Shown piece after piece: positions 33,335 to 46,028 of a stretch of 64,000 bases of DNA. The number at the start of each line of letters is the position of its first letter. The stretch's first letter is position 1. Below the pieces are notes generated by a model. That model made no database searches. It was given only the letters and a program-made list of their open reading frames with translations, and was not told the origin of the DNA. The position numbers were made by a program, and so were the translations under genes. Source of the stretch: Micropterus salmoides (lineage: Eukaryota; Chordata; Actinopteri; Centrarchiformes; Centrarchidae); assembly GCF_014851395.1 (NCBI RefSeq), contig NW_024041150.1:41167437-41231436 (forward strand), given 5' to 3'.

Positions 33335-34430
33335 TAAATATAATTGATCTTTATTTGTAGAGCACTTTTCAAAAACAAGTTACAAAGTGCTTTAACAAGT
33401 GTAAAGAATAATACCCAAAAGACAATAATACAAAAACAATACAAGATAAAAGCATGAAAACATTGAAAAGACTAAAATACACGTTTAAGATAAATATAAA
33501 ATTAGTAAAATACAATAAAATAAAAGGGATAAAATAAAGTCAAATAAGATCGGGAAAAGCTCTCCTGTAAAAGTATGTTTTAAGAAGGGATTTAAAAGAG
33601 TTCTGTGACTCAGCCGACCTGATTTCCTCGGGCAGGCTGTTCCAGAGCCTCGGGGCCCTGACAGCAAACGCTCTGTCCCCTTTAGTTTTCAGTCCAGACT
33701 CTGGAACAGACAGCAGACCTCTGCCCGAGGATCTCAAGGTACGTGCTGGTGTATATGGGACTAAAAGGTCAGAAATATAACAAGGTGAGAGGCCATGAAG
33801 AGCTTTAAAAGTGATCAATAAAATTTTAAAGTCAATTCTAAAACATACTGGGAGCCAGTGTAATGAAGCTAAAATAGGAGTAATGTGGTCATATTTCTTT
33901 GTTCTGGTTAAAAGCCTGGCAGCTGAGTTCTGGACAGTCTGGAGTCGATCAGTAGATTTTTGGGTTAAACAGGTGAAAAGGCTGTTGCAATAATCCAGGT
34001 GTGATGAGATGAAGGCGTGTAAAATGGTCTCAGTGTCCTTAAAAGTTAACATAGATCGAATTTTTGCTATATTTCTAAGTTGATAAAAACATGATTGAAC
34101 AAGCTTTGTGGTGTGCTGCTCGAAATTTAAATTACTATCAAACCAAACACCAAGGTTCTTTGCCACAGGCTTAATGTGATTTACTAGGGAACCAGCAGAT
34201 GGCAGTATTTGATTTGCCATCTGCTGGGACCCAATGACCAGGATTTCTGTTTTGTCTGAGTTCAGCTGGAGGAAATTATTTGACATCCATTTTTTAACTT
34301 CACAAAGGCAGTTGTTAAGTGATCTGTGGATCTGACGGGCAAGTATATTTGTGTGTCATTAGCATAAATATGAAAAGAAATGCCATGTTTATGGATAATT
34401 TGTCCAAGGGGAAGCAGATACAAGGAAAAC
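33335..34430 (-). pseudogene. L2/Rex-type LINE, reverse-transcriptase C-terminal half
   Basis: An open minus-strand frame of 248 codons (34286-33540) encodes the thumb and C-terminal part of a non-LTR reverse transcriptase: LNSDKTEILVIGSQQ, KNLGVWFDSNLNFEQH, HAFISSHLDYCNSLF, LQTVQNSAARLLTRT, LASLHWLPVCFRIDFKIL and APRLWNSLPEEIRSAESQNS, ending at the natural stop. 33335-33540 is the 3' tail. 34290-34430 continues upstream in a broken frame. The catalytic core is absent because the copy is 5'-truncated, as LINE insertions usually are. The open frame suggests a fairly recent insertion. Confidence 0.85.
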
Positions 34431-36200
34431 AAACAAGTAGAGCCCTATGCAAAACTTTTTTTATTTTCCATTCCCAGTAGATTTATGACCATTACTGCCT
34501 GCTCAATGACCTTTGTGTATTCTCCCATTTTTATTTTATGTACAGATTTTTAAATTGAGCAAATATAGGAAAACATTTGACATTATTTTGTATTTACTTT
34601 TTTGTTATCTGTAAATGCTGGACAGATATGGATGGTGTTACATTTGTGAGAGGAATGCAGCTCCACACAGATCGATAAATACATGCTGTGTTTAATTGCT
34701 GGTGGGAAAAGGGGACATCTGGGCTTTTCATTCAATAGCCTATAAATGTTTTATATAAGCTATTTTTAATTGGTGAATTTGTTCTTTACTGGTCTTTCCC
34801 ACTTTGAAATAACATGGGTTTGTCAAGAACCTAGATGACCTAGTTTTCCACCAGCACTAATATCCACCAGCATTCATTTGGTGATCTGAAGAGTGTCTGA
34901 AAAAGCCACACACTAATGTTACTTTATACAATGTAAATATTAGTGGATTTATTATGTTAAATATCTGTACATAAAATATTATTATTATTTAGGTTGTTAC
35001 AGTAGGTTGGTTAATTTGTATTATGTTATTTATTGAAATTGCTCTGTGTTGTGTGTGGATTTGAACACACATTTGCAGTTTTTTGGTCTCGAAAGAAGAT
35101 GTGATGTTGAATCATTATCTTAATCTGAAGAAAAAGCTTATATTTTTTAGTGGTGTTTTCTCCCAGAGGCCAAGGGAAGCCAGGCTGCCCTCTAATCACA
35201 GCATGCGACCAATGTCATTCAGATGAATTAACGGGAGCTGTTAGCAACTTTAGCTGATTTGGAGTTTTTAGTTATAATAAATACTTTTACTAAACTACCA
35301 CTACAGCAGCAATTTAAGATTAAATCTGACGGAAGACCAAAACTGGAGCTGTGCCTGGTGAGAAAAAAGGGGTTTCGGACATTCAATGAGGAAAATGATG
35401 CATGAGGCAGCAAACAGTAGAATTTGTCCCTCCAAAATTACTGTGTATACAAAGAAAAGGTGCTGTACTGTGAAGGTTCTACTACACGTAAGTCAGAAGA
35501 TTGTGTCAATTAATGGCTGTTTAATAAATGTTGGAAACCAATACCTCTCTTTTCTTTCTTAAATTTATGCCAATGCTAACAAATTTTTTGAAGTAAATTG
35601 CACTTTTATAACAGAAAAAAAGAAAACATTTAATGAAAATAAGTACATGAATTGATTCAAATTTTTCTTTTAAATATAACTTATTTTAATTAAGTTTGTG
35701 GTTATAACACTGTCCATCATGACAATGGTTGAACTAAATTTTTTGGCACTTTTTTTGTAGACTCTACTTAATATTTTACTACACTAAAATGTTTAGTAGC
35801 CTACTGAGTTTTCCCAACTTAAAAAAAACTAACAAAAAGTGGTTGGAAATTGTTGCCTAATTTTTTAGATCCAAGTAAGTTTTTACAGTGATGATGATCA
35901 TTAAAATCTACTCCTTGAGAGGAGGAGCAGCAGGCCGGTAAGGAGGGACTGCGGATTGGCTGGATGAGAGCAGGCAGCTACTTTTTCACTGCAAAACATT
36001 TTTTACTCCCCTCAGCTCTCTGTAGCTCAGGCAATCCCTGCTACCTGCATGTGCTAATCCTTTCTTTTTGTTTTCTTTTTTTTTTTTAAACCTTTCCTAC
36101 CCGGCAGCCTGTTATGAGTATGAGGATACCATATTGTGCCAGACAGATTTTACTTTAACAAGAGCGGAGCCACGTAGACCCTACGCAGGAGTATAAATGG
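34431..36200. other. Unassigned AT-rich stretch
   Basis: No exon, RNA or recognised element over 1.7 kb. Small ORFs lack domain or splice support. Confidence 0.4.
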
Positions 36201-36209
36201 GCAAACTTG

Positions 36210-36864
36210 TTTAATCCACATGGCTGCTCTTTTATTGCTTTAACAAAATCAACAAAATTTCAACAGGTGGAACTAATTGATCTACTGATGTGTTTGATGA
36301 CAAAACACTCGTTGACTGATTTTCTGTCTAACAGCTCGTATCGGCCTATTGCATTAACATCAGTGCAAAATCATGGAAAGAATGAAAACAAGTTCACTTC
36401 ACTGAATTTCAAAATGGTTGTAGAGACAGAAGATCAACAATGGAGTTAGTTTTAGATCAAGATATCAAGAAGGCATTTAATAATAAAGAAGTAGTGGTAA
36501 TTGTATTTTTAGATATTGAGAAAGCTTATGACTGCTTGTGGAAGGAAGGACTGATGATTAAAATTTATGATCTAGGAATTAGAGGTAGATTGTTTAATTG
36601 GATTAAAGATTTCTTAATGAATAGAACAATTCAAGTGCAAGTGAGTGGATGTAGATCAAAATGTGTTAAAATAGAAAATGGTACCCCTCAAGGAAGTGTC
36701 ATAAGTCCAGTCTTTTTTAATATAATGATAAACGATATATTTAGTAATATTGGAGAGAGGGATTGGGCAGTCTGTATTTGCAGATGATGGGGCTATTTGG
36801 AAACGAGGTAGAAATACAGAGTTTATTTTAAAACAAATACAAAAGGCTTTAGTTACTGTGGAGG
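36210..36864 (+). pseudogene. Non-LTR reverse transcriptase fragment (I/Nimb-like)
   Basis: SSYRPIALTS near 36340, then after decay MELVLDQDIKKAFNNKEVV, VFLDIEKAYDCLWKEGL, GRLFNWIKDFLMNRTIQVQV and NGTPQGSVISPVFFNIMIND in one frame (36440-36787). The catalytic FADDGAIW motif follows at about 36775 in another frame, so there is a frameshift at the critical site. The sequence is then cut by the repeat starting at 36865. Confidence 0.8.
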
Positions 36865-37380
36865 AAAATATTCTACTTAAGTAAAAGTATGATTACTTTG
36901 ATGAGCTTTTACTTCAGTACAAGTAAAACTACCGGTATAAAAATCTACTCAAGTAAAAGTAAAAGTTACTTAGTAACTTTTTAAAAGTCCTTAAATAACT
37001 TATTTATATTGATTTAATATCTTATTTATATATACTAAATAACAAAGACATATGGCACTTTCAATTTAGGTTGTTTGACAGATACTTTCCCAAATCAATG
37101 GCGGAAAACAATGACATTGTATGTTATAATGAGAAGTTTGAGAATGTTTTCGCTTCATTAGGAAACAGATTAAACTCTGGCGGCCACACTGAACTGTGAA
37201 AACAGGAAACACTGGACTTTACATGAAGTCATGTCCCTGTTTACATTCAAACAGGTGGTCATTTTAATGGGATATCATAAGCGTTAGTATAATAAATAAC
37301 TAGTTACCAGCAAGTTGCAAATGCCAACCAACACTGTCGTGCTCCGATGTGTTTTTAGCTCTTTGGAGCAAAGCATCTTG
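36865..37380. repeat. hAT-derived dispersed repeat, copy 2
   Basis: Partner of 21955-22460. Contains ACTCAAGTAAAAGTAAAAGT at one end and ATGTGTTTTTAGCTCTTTGG at the other. Confidence 0.6.
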
Positions 37381-38126
37381 ACTTTAAAGCCCCATCACAG
37401 TCCATTGTGGAGCCTGATGCACATGAGGGTCCACATTTGATCTTGGATGATTTATAAAAGGGAAGCGAGAAAAACATCACAGCAAATCCGCCTTATAGGA
37501 GAAGAAGAAGAACGGTAAACAAACAAGCATGGAAACCAACGCTGATGCTAAAATTATTAGAATTTTTCTTAACATAGATTTAAGATGACACATGAAGTCA
37601 GAAGAATACAATCACCTTATTGCACACTTAATTTACTCAACCATTTATTTTAGTTTTGATTAATGGTGCTGTTTTGACCAACAATAATGCATTGATTATT
37701 GACAAATGTAGATTGATATTTACCTCTCCTCCACTCTGTAGGGCGAGAGCCTGCAGGACTTAAAAAAATCAGGCAAAAACATAAAATAAAAAGTGTGCAA
37801 CGTGTTTCAGCGTCGTCAAGGTAACGTGATAAAGTGGCAAAGTGCTGTCCCGTTCCTGTTTACAGCATTTTGAGCCCTTGCAGCCTCTTGGACTCAATCA
37901 CTTTGCAAGTGACGTCAGTAAAGTCTGTAAGGGTTCAGGGTTTAGGGCTTAGGGGGGACATTTGGATTGGGCCATAAATTGTGATCTGTTTCTGCTATTT
38001 CCGCTTTATGTTTGTGTGTGTCGTCGGACAACATTTGCTGAGGCACCCAAACCCGGAACAACAACGTTCGTGCAAATGTGCACAGGTACTCGTACGTAAA
38101 ATTAGAGCTGCGAGAACAAATTAAAG
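37381..38126. other. Upstream region of the zinc-finger gene
   Basis: No exon recognised. It presumably contains the promoter and 5' UTR of the gene starting at 38127. No TATA box was identified with confidence. Confidence 0.4.
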
Positions 38127-41100
38127 ATGCTTTACTGGATGAACGGGAACAGCGGCAGCTCGGAGAACCTCGACAGCCTCAATAACATGTCCAAGACGGA
38201 GATCCTGAGAGGAATCGTCACCGAGAAACTGACAACAGCCGCGCAGGAAATCTTAGCGGTGGTAGAGAGAACCGTAGCCGGGTACGAGGAGGAGGCTTCG
38301 GGCTTCAGACGGGAGATCGACCGGCAGAGGAGGCAGCTGGAGGTTCTCCTGCAGCCTCGGGTCAAACTAGAGAAAAGAGGTAAGTGGCTGAGTTAACGCA
38401 GTAATAAATGGCACGCTTTGTTCTTTTAAGATGCGGAACTTTGTTTAAAAAACTGCTAATTTAAAGTTTATTTGCCCGCTGACAAACGTGCAGACTGCGG
38501 AGGACATAAAGTCGAAGCGTACACATGTTTTCACGATATCACTTAAAAATCGGCATACAAAAAGTTATATTTAATGTTGTAAATGAAGTCGGTTTTAACA
38601 TTTGGTTCATGGGGCCTTTTTGTCAGTTTTGTTACACTAACGTTATGCGGGACTTTGATTTCAGGGACCTTTGGTTTTCCAGAAATCCTGAAATAACAGT
38701 GTTGCATATCTGATAAAAGCTGCTATGAAAACACTCATATTAACTGACTTTCTTTTACTTGTGCTTGACCACATGAAGCCCTGAACCCAGATGTTGAAGG
38801 CCCTGAGGTGGAAGAAGAGGAGGAGGAGGAGGAGCAGCGGCGGCGGCGGCGCACACATCAGTCAGGTATGTGGGTCTTTACAAGAAACCAATTAAAGTTA
38901 TTAAGAGCTGCATGACGTTGCTCGCTGCTAAAAATTTGCAGTTTAAGTGTTGGAAATCATTGAAATACTGAAAGAGTGGATGTTGAAATATAATTGCTGA
39001 AAGAAGTTCAAATGAAAGTGAAAGAAGTTAAAGCTTCTATTTAAGTGAAAGCACTGAATAAATTTGCAATGAAAGTGCTGAAAGGGGTTGAAGTGCAGGT
39101 GGTAAATTGAGCTGAACCGATATTATTGGCAGATGTGAGCTAATTGCAGTCTTATAACAAGATCATTTTTGTTTGTTATGTGTTTCTGAAAAGAAGAAAA
39201 AATAATTTTGGCCAATATATCAGATTTTAAAATTCAAAGTGAAAGCGTAGTAGTAGTAGTTGTAAAATGTGTATCAGCAGAAGTTGAGAATTTATAGTTT
39301 TTCTTAGTTTTTTTTTTACCTTACTTACATTTATGTTTTATTTTGTTTTTTGGGTTAAACATTAGTGGTGTGTAACGTAATTGATCCTAAGGACCTGATC
39401 CGAAAAGAAGATCCAATCCGTGACTCAAAAACCATGGTATGACCCGAGCCCAGAGTTATGTAATACGTTGCACCTTATTTGTAGATGGTGATAGGCAAAT
39501 TAAGTTTTTAAAAATACCAAAAACATTACATTTGTAAATTATATGCACATAAATATGAAGAAATTTACTGCCAAAGCAGTTAGTCAATTAATCAGTTAGT
39601 TGATTGACAGTAAATTAATTGGAAAACATTTTGATTGTTGATTAATCATTTACGTTTTTTTTGTTTTTTTTTAAAGAATAACATGAAAGTGAATATTTTT
39701 ATAGGCCCAATCAATGAATCTATTCATGATGTATGTCATATTATGCAGATAATGTAGTTGTGTTTCTCAGCCATCATACACCCAGTATTAAATTCAAAAT
39801 GGGACTTGAGATGTTTGACTCCATCTGTGTCCAGGTGTGGAGGACACTGGGAGCCTGGGCCTCATGTGGTTTGATGATGATGATGATGAAGAGGGTGACG
39901 ACGAAGAGCAGCAGCTGTCAGCACAACCGGCAACTAGCTCCAGAAAGAGACGAGAAGATCTGAAGGACCCAGATTATCAAATAAAATCAAGGTCTCAAAT
40001 CCTGCTTCAGCCCACTCATACTGCCAAACCAAAAGTATGTGGACACCCCTGTGGTCAACAAGTTGTTGGCTGGATGTTATTAGCTATTTACGAGGGGTGT
40101 GTCAAGATATCGTGCCATGGGATCCCCCAACATTAAAACGGGACAATATTTCCCATAGAGTTGAAAACTCTCACGGTAGCAGAGCTGCCAACTCTCACAT
40201 ATTGAGCCAGAGACTCGCACAATTTACACTTTCCACACGCTGTCACGCCAAACATCACTTTTCTCGCACAGTAAAGGAGCTGGTAGAGTTTTGCAATATA
40301 AACATCTAAAAACTGAGGCGCAACATTGCTCTGTTTAGGACGGTGAGGTGCACTTCATCGGAGGTGATGAACGTGTGTGTGGATTTGTGGTGAGATTTCT
40401 GCCTGAATTGTGCAGAAGGTTTTGAACATGAACATAAAACCTGCTGAAACACAGGAGCTATTAGAGTCCAGGAGTTTATAACTGTACTAAAATGAATAAA
40501 TTTATTGTTGAGGTGAAACGGTGCCATAATCACATTTATAGTAGTTACTTCCCTCAAACACACAAAAGAGAAATGCTGATCAACAGGAGAATACATATTT
40601 AATGTTCTACAACCACACGTGGGTGTAATATTCCAGTGTTCACATACTTTTGGCCGTGTAGTATATATTTAACATAAAGACATGAAGTCAGAAGAAGTTA
40701 TTTTGTTATTAACCTGCTAACAATCTTCACCCTCCAGGTCATTTTCCCCCAGAGGCCGGTCTGACAGGAGAAGGCTCGGCAGACCTCGGATCATTGACAC
40801 ACAGGACCACATCGATCTCAAGATCCGCATCCTGGAGCACTCACAAGCCGATATGCTCTCAAGAAGCGGTACAGTTCAAAGACTTATTATTAGTCCTATA
40901 CGTTATGATTGATTATTGACTGAATTAATAACTTATCTGCACAGAGGCTTCAGTTCAAGATTAACTGAACGTCACAATAATTTTTTCCCTGTTTCAGTGT
41001 TTCAGAAATGTCCGGTGCAGGAGCTGCAGTGTCCTCTGGGACTGCAGGAGGCGGACTTCCTCGACCTGCTGAGGTCCACCTTCCCTCAGCTAGCTGCTCA

Positions 41101-44100
41101 GAAACATTTTGACTTCTTCACATCCGACAGGAGCAGGAGGCTCCAGTCTCTGAGAGCAAAGACGCTGACACCAGAGGAGATCTACAGGAGCATCAGGCTC
41201 ACCGGAGCAGGACACTCAGCCCTCTACATCCGACTGAAGGTACTTCGAATTAAAAACAGCATCGTCTGTCATGTTTTATTTTTTTTAACCACTTTTAACC
41301 AGCAACATTGCCCCTTTTATTGCCTGTTTGGCTAGTCGTTTTAATATCACGGGTGGGGCAGTTTGATGCAGAGATCGGTCTCTTTTTTTGGGGGGAACAA
41401 ACCTGTTACAGACAGGAGAGGATCCCCAGACCAGCGGCAAAGACCTTCATCCTGTACAGAGGCCAGATGATGCCACTAAAGACTCTCCACCCAGCTCCGC
41501 CACCATGTCGGCTGATGAAACCCAAACGTGCTCCTGGTAACTAAATATTTTTGCTCACAGATCTGAGCAAATCAGTTTGTATTTCAGAATTTTTTTTATT
41601 TCAGCAAAATTTTATGCCAAAGTTCTTGGTAAAACTTCCAATTTAAATCAGTTTTTTTAAATAACACGTAAAGTCATCCAGGATAATCAGATATTGTGTA
41701 TTAACTAAATATTCATGTTTCAGGTTATCATCTCCCAGCAGTTCGTCTGGGAAGAGGAGGCGTGGCAGACCTCGCCTGGGTGAAGGACCGACTCACCACT
41801 TCCTCAAAGTGTGCATGCTGGACGATTCCCAGTCCGACGTCCTCTCAAAAAATGGTGAATTTAAAAGATGCATTTATGAATGGACTAAATGCATGTTGGA
41901 AGATAGATAGAACAACTTACACAAAACACGCATGAGGTTTAAAAAAAAGAAAACACAACATAGACACCCATCAGCCATAACATTATTCAAATTAGCTTTA
42001 TTGGCATGAATGTGTAACAACAATATTGCTAAAGCATCATACAAACTACATAAGAACAATCAACCCCATAAAAAAAAAATATTAACAATTAAAATAAAAT
42101 GAATAAATAAAACACAACCTTATGACCGCTGACAGGTGAAGTGAAAGACACTGATTATCTCGTTACCATGGCACGTGTCAGAGGGTGGCATATATTAGGC
42201 AGAAAGTGAACATTGTGTCCTCAAAGTTGATGTGTTAGAAGCAGGAAAAGTGGGCGTTAGGTGTAAAGATTTGAGCAACTTGGGACAAGTTCTGATGGCT
42301 AGATAACTGGGTCAGAGCATCTCCAAAATAATCTGCAGTGGTCAGTACCTGTCAAAAGAGGTCCACGGAAGGAAAAGCGGTGAACTGGCGACAGGGTCAT
42401 TACAGACCAAGGCTCACTGATGCATGTGGGGAGCGAAGGCTAAAATACTGGACCACGGAGCAATGGAAGAAGGTGGCGTGGTCTCATGAATCACATTTTC
42501 TTTTACATCACCTTTGGCTCCTCAGCGAGGCCCAGTGGTCCATGCTGGACTCAAGCCAGATTCCCACTGATTGAGCTAATGCCACCGCTCAGATCCCCTC
42601 CGTCGCACAATCTGGTGTCTGTCCATCAGGTAGTCAGTAACCTAGGAGGTATCTGCCTGCATCTTTTGGCGCTTCTCCGGCAGTAGAATAGGCAGACTGT
42701 GTTAAAAGCAGTGGAGGAATCAAAGAACATGATCCTCAGTGTTACCAGCCTTGTCCAAGTGAGTGTGGGCTCGCTGGAGCAGGTAGATGATGGCATCCTC
42801 GACACCCACCTCAACAGGGCTCTACAGTGCGAGTATTTCACTCACAAATGCCCCTAAAAATAGATAGAAACCAAGGGGAACAGATTCGGGCATGTTTCCT
42901 GGTGAGGGAGGGTTTGTGTTGCTGTGGCTGTGTTGAAGTCCATCAGGGGGGGCCACAGTGTGACTCGCTGGATGGAGGTTGTTAAGAGGTAATCTGTAAA
43001 TCTTGGTGAATCTTTTGTCTGTTTCAGTGTTTCAGAAATGTCCGGTGCAGGAATTGCAGTGTCCTCGTGGCCTACAGGAGGCGGACTTCCTGGACTTGCT
43101 GAGGTCCACTTTCCCTCAGCTGGCAGGAGACGACAAACGTTTTCACGTCTTCAAGTCCGACAGGAGCAGGAGGCTCCAGCGGCTCAAAGTGAAGACGCTG
43201 ACACCAGAGGAGATCTACAGGAGCATGAAGTCCACCGGCGTAGAAAAGACGCTCCTTTACATCCGACTGAAGGTAGATACTGCAGAATTATCCACTTCTT
43301 ATACTACATACAGTATCTCAGACAAGTGAGCACACCCATCACCCATCAAATGTATCTTTTCATGTGACATTAATGTAATGTGTTATTTTTAGGGGACAGC
43401 AAATTTACACTGTTATACAAGCTGTATACTCACTTCTTTACATTCTAGTAAAGTGTAATTTCTTCAGTGTTGTCACATGAAAAGATATAATTAAATATTT
43501 AGAAAAATGTGAGGGGTGTGCTCACTTTTCTGAGATACTGTATATGTCCCTGCTCTGTAAGGCTCTGACACTATTTAAGGTTTCATATGAGATAGTTAAG
43601 TAAATTAAACTAGCATCAGATTTGATTTAAATTAAAAACATAATTTGGGAACAAACTCTTGCAGACAGGAGAGGAGGAGGAGGAGGAAGAAGAGGAAGAA
43701 GAGTTCCACCTTTTACAGAGAAGCGACGACACCACCACCGATTCTCCGTCCACGGCCGCTGAAGTGATAAAAACTGATGAAGCCAAGCTCAGCTCAAGGT
43801 AATTTAAAAATAATTTACCAGTAGAACAGCAGATATTTATTTTCTTCAACCCATAACATATAAACTTTGTGTGATATTTTACAGTTGATCTGTACTTCAG
43901 GTCCTTGTGATTTATTGGCGGACATATACGCTGATTTTATATATATGTGCGGCTCCAAACAGGGAAGTGTTGTCAAGGAGGGCTAAAATCAAGAGCTGTT
44001 TTAAAACTGTTGTGTAAAATGTAGTAGTGTGGATTTATTCCAAGTCTGAGTGACAGTCCCTTGGCATTGTCACAAGGCCAAATGTGAGTGCTTGTTCAAA

Positions 44101-46028
44101 CGTCGGGGATAAAAGGATAGCATTGTAGGTGGGGGGATAACACACAAACCTACCCCCCTTGTGTGAAGTCTATCCTTCAGGTGTTCTCTTCTCTTGGGCT
44201 CGGTTACTTGTTAGTATATTATCAGCTTAGTTGTGCAGGGTCCTGATAACTTCGGTGACAGTCAAAGAGTAATTATTGGTCTGTGTGTTGGTTTCCGGTA
44301 TACTCCAATGTGGAGGCTCCTGTTGTCGTCAATGCGTAGGGCACGGTCCAACATGGCCAAACTGATGTCGCTGACATCCTCTTCTGTGAATTTGGTGTCA
44401 CTGTCCACAGAGTTCATGTGTTCTGTGAAGGTCTGCACTTCTTGGGTCCCATGTGTAGTCCACAAAGTTATACCAGTGGCTCGGTGCTGTTCCTCAAAAG
44501 GAGCTTTCTACTTCTTCTATCTATGTTGGCCACAATCGGAGATCCTGGTCTTGAAGTATCTTCAACCAAGTCCAGTTGCCCTTGATTTTAACCCTCCTTG
44601 GATAACCTGTACGACTGAAAGATTGTTAAATTTTAAGTGTTGTCATAATTTCTAATTCCATAATGTGAGGACTCAAAACATTACAAATGCATGTGCAAGC
44701 AATGTTTAAAATTTGTGCTTCACAGCTGCCGTGTTCAACATTTGTAAAGTAACAAAGTGGATTTTCTGTCTAGCAGCTCAACATCCCAACAACAGGCCAT
44801 GGAAACAGGGGAAGCTGATGATGATGCTGCTGAGAGCCAAGTGGACTCCAACAATGACGGTGACAAAGAAGGAGATGAGGCGTTTGACGGAGACGAAGAC
44901 TGGAAACCAGATCCTGAGGTGCAGTCGCCAAAGAAGAGGAGGAAGCAAGAGTCCAAATTGTCTGGTGTGAAGGGGCAGTTGATTGGGAGCAGTAAAACGC
45001 CCTGTAAAGTCTGTGGAGTTTGGTACAGGATACTGGGCAGTTTGATCAAACACGCCTGGAGTCACGTTGAGGATCCACAGCTTGTTTGTGGAGTGTGTGG
45101 AGAGAAGTTTGAATCTGTGGAAGAGTTAAAGGGACATCTTAGAAAGTATCAAAAAACTCACGACTGTTCATTTTGTGCAAAGTCTTTCCTCACAATCACC
45201 GGCCTCAACTCCCACACCACTCTACACACAGGAGACAGACCGTTTAAATGTGACGTTTGCAACAAAACCTTTGCTCAGATTTCCACCTTGAGTGTTCACC
45301 GTTGGGTCCACGTGGCTGATAAACCACACAAGTGTGATATTTGCCCGAAGGCGTTTGGTCTAAAGGCGCAGCTCAGAGCTCACAGCAAGATGCACGCAGG
45401 TAGAGACAAGTACCACTGCAATGTTTGTGGTAAATCTTTCTATGACTTGCGATCTTTAACCCGCCACAAGACGACTCACTCGGGGGAGAGACGTTACGGC
45501 TGTGAGGTTTGTGGGAAGCGTTTCAAACTTCCCGGAACGTTGAAGTCGCACGAGAAGATCCACACCTCGAGAGACCGGCCGTACCTCTGCCACATCTGCT
45601 GCAAGACGTTCTTTTCAAACTGCGGCTTAACAACTCACATGAGAACGCACAGCAACGACAGGCCGTTCCTCTGCAGCATATGTAGCAAAGGCTTCATATC
45701 CAACGGTGAGCTGAAGGCGCACACGCGCGTGCACACCGGTGAGGCACCGTACGGCTGCTCGGAGTGCGGCCGCTTTTTTAAACGCAAGACTCACCTGACC
45801 AACCATGTGAGGACCCACCTGGGCATCAAACTGTTTGTCTGTGGGGTTTGTGGGAAAGCGTGCTCTCGCCAAGAACACCTGACGGTCCACATGAGAACCC
45901 ACAATGGAGAGAGACCGTATCAGTGCACCGTCTGCGACAAAGCCTTCACTCAGAGCCACTGTCTGAAAACACACATGAAGAGCCACCAGGGGGAGGAAAA
46001 CCCTTTCCTGAACGCATCCACCTCCTAA
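38127..46028 (+). CDS. C2H2 zinc-finger protein with duplicated AT-hook cassette (ten exons)
   Basis: Predicted 919-aa nuclear DNA-binding protein, probably a transcription factor. Exons: 38127-38379, 38779-38865, 39835-39991, 40738-40868, 40998-41239, 41412-41536, 41724-41854, 43028-43272, 43665-43798 and 44774-46028, all GT..AG with matching phases. Residues 1-84 hold MSKTEILRGIVTEKLTTAAQ and a coiled coil (EEASGFRREIDRQRRQLEVL), a start shared by many fish zinc-finger genes; ATG 38190 is an alternative start. Exon 2 is an acidic then arginine run, and exon 3 is acidic. Exons 4-6 and 7-9 are the same cassette twice: an AT-hook-like GRPR segment (RRLGRPR; KRRRGRPR), a cysteine-containing domain (VFQKCPVQELQCP), and a linker. 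Exon 10 is acidic and basic, then carries about twelve C2H2 fingers (residues about 579-909), the first two irregular, joined by TGE(R/K)P-like linkers. Repeat fragments lie in introns 3, 7 and 9. Confidence 0.88.
40011..40662. mobile_element. Tc1-like element remnant in intron 3 of the zinc-finger gene
   Basis: CCAAAAGTATGTGGACACCC near 40027 and TTCACATACTTTTGGCCGTG near 40640 are the two inverted ends of a common fish Tc1-like family. The interior is replaced by the dispersed repeat at 40340-40600. No transposase is left. Confidence 0.6.
41958..42520 (+). pseudogene. Tc1-like transposase fragment in intron 7
   Basis: Starts with ACACCCATCAGCCATAACAT, a Tc1 terminus, interrupted after ATTATTC by A-rich DNA and resumed at 42120 (TATGACCGCTGACAGGTGAA). 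The plus strand then encodes a broken transposase up to the first aspartate region (EQWKKVAWSHESHF, where the aspartate of the usual SDES is histidine). It belongs to the same family as 31150-31370. Confidence 0.7.
42521..42845 (-). pseudogene. LINE reverse-transcriptase fragment in intron 7
   Basis: The minus strand reads FFDSSTAFNTVCLF, TWLMDRHQ and STCSSEPTLTWTRLVTLRIM in mixed frames, the finger/palm region of a fish non-LTR reverse transcriptase. Fused directly to the Tc1 fragment to its left. Confidence 0.55.
44070..44470 (-). pseudogene. Penelope-like element fragment in intron 9
   Basis: Minus-strand 44465-44262 encodes FTEHMNSVDSDTKFTEEDV and LHIGVYRKPTHR, matching the region around the conserved VYRKPTHTD motif of Penelope-like (Neptune-type) reverse transcriptases. 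Decayed continuation to about 44070 includes PKRREHLKDRL. Not coding. Confidence 0.6.
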
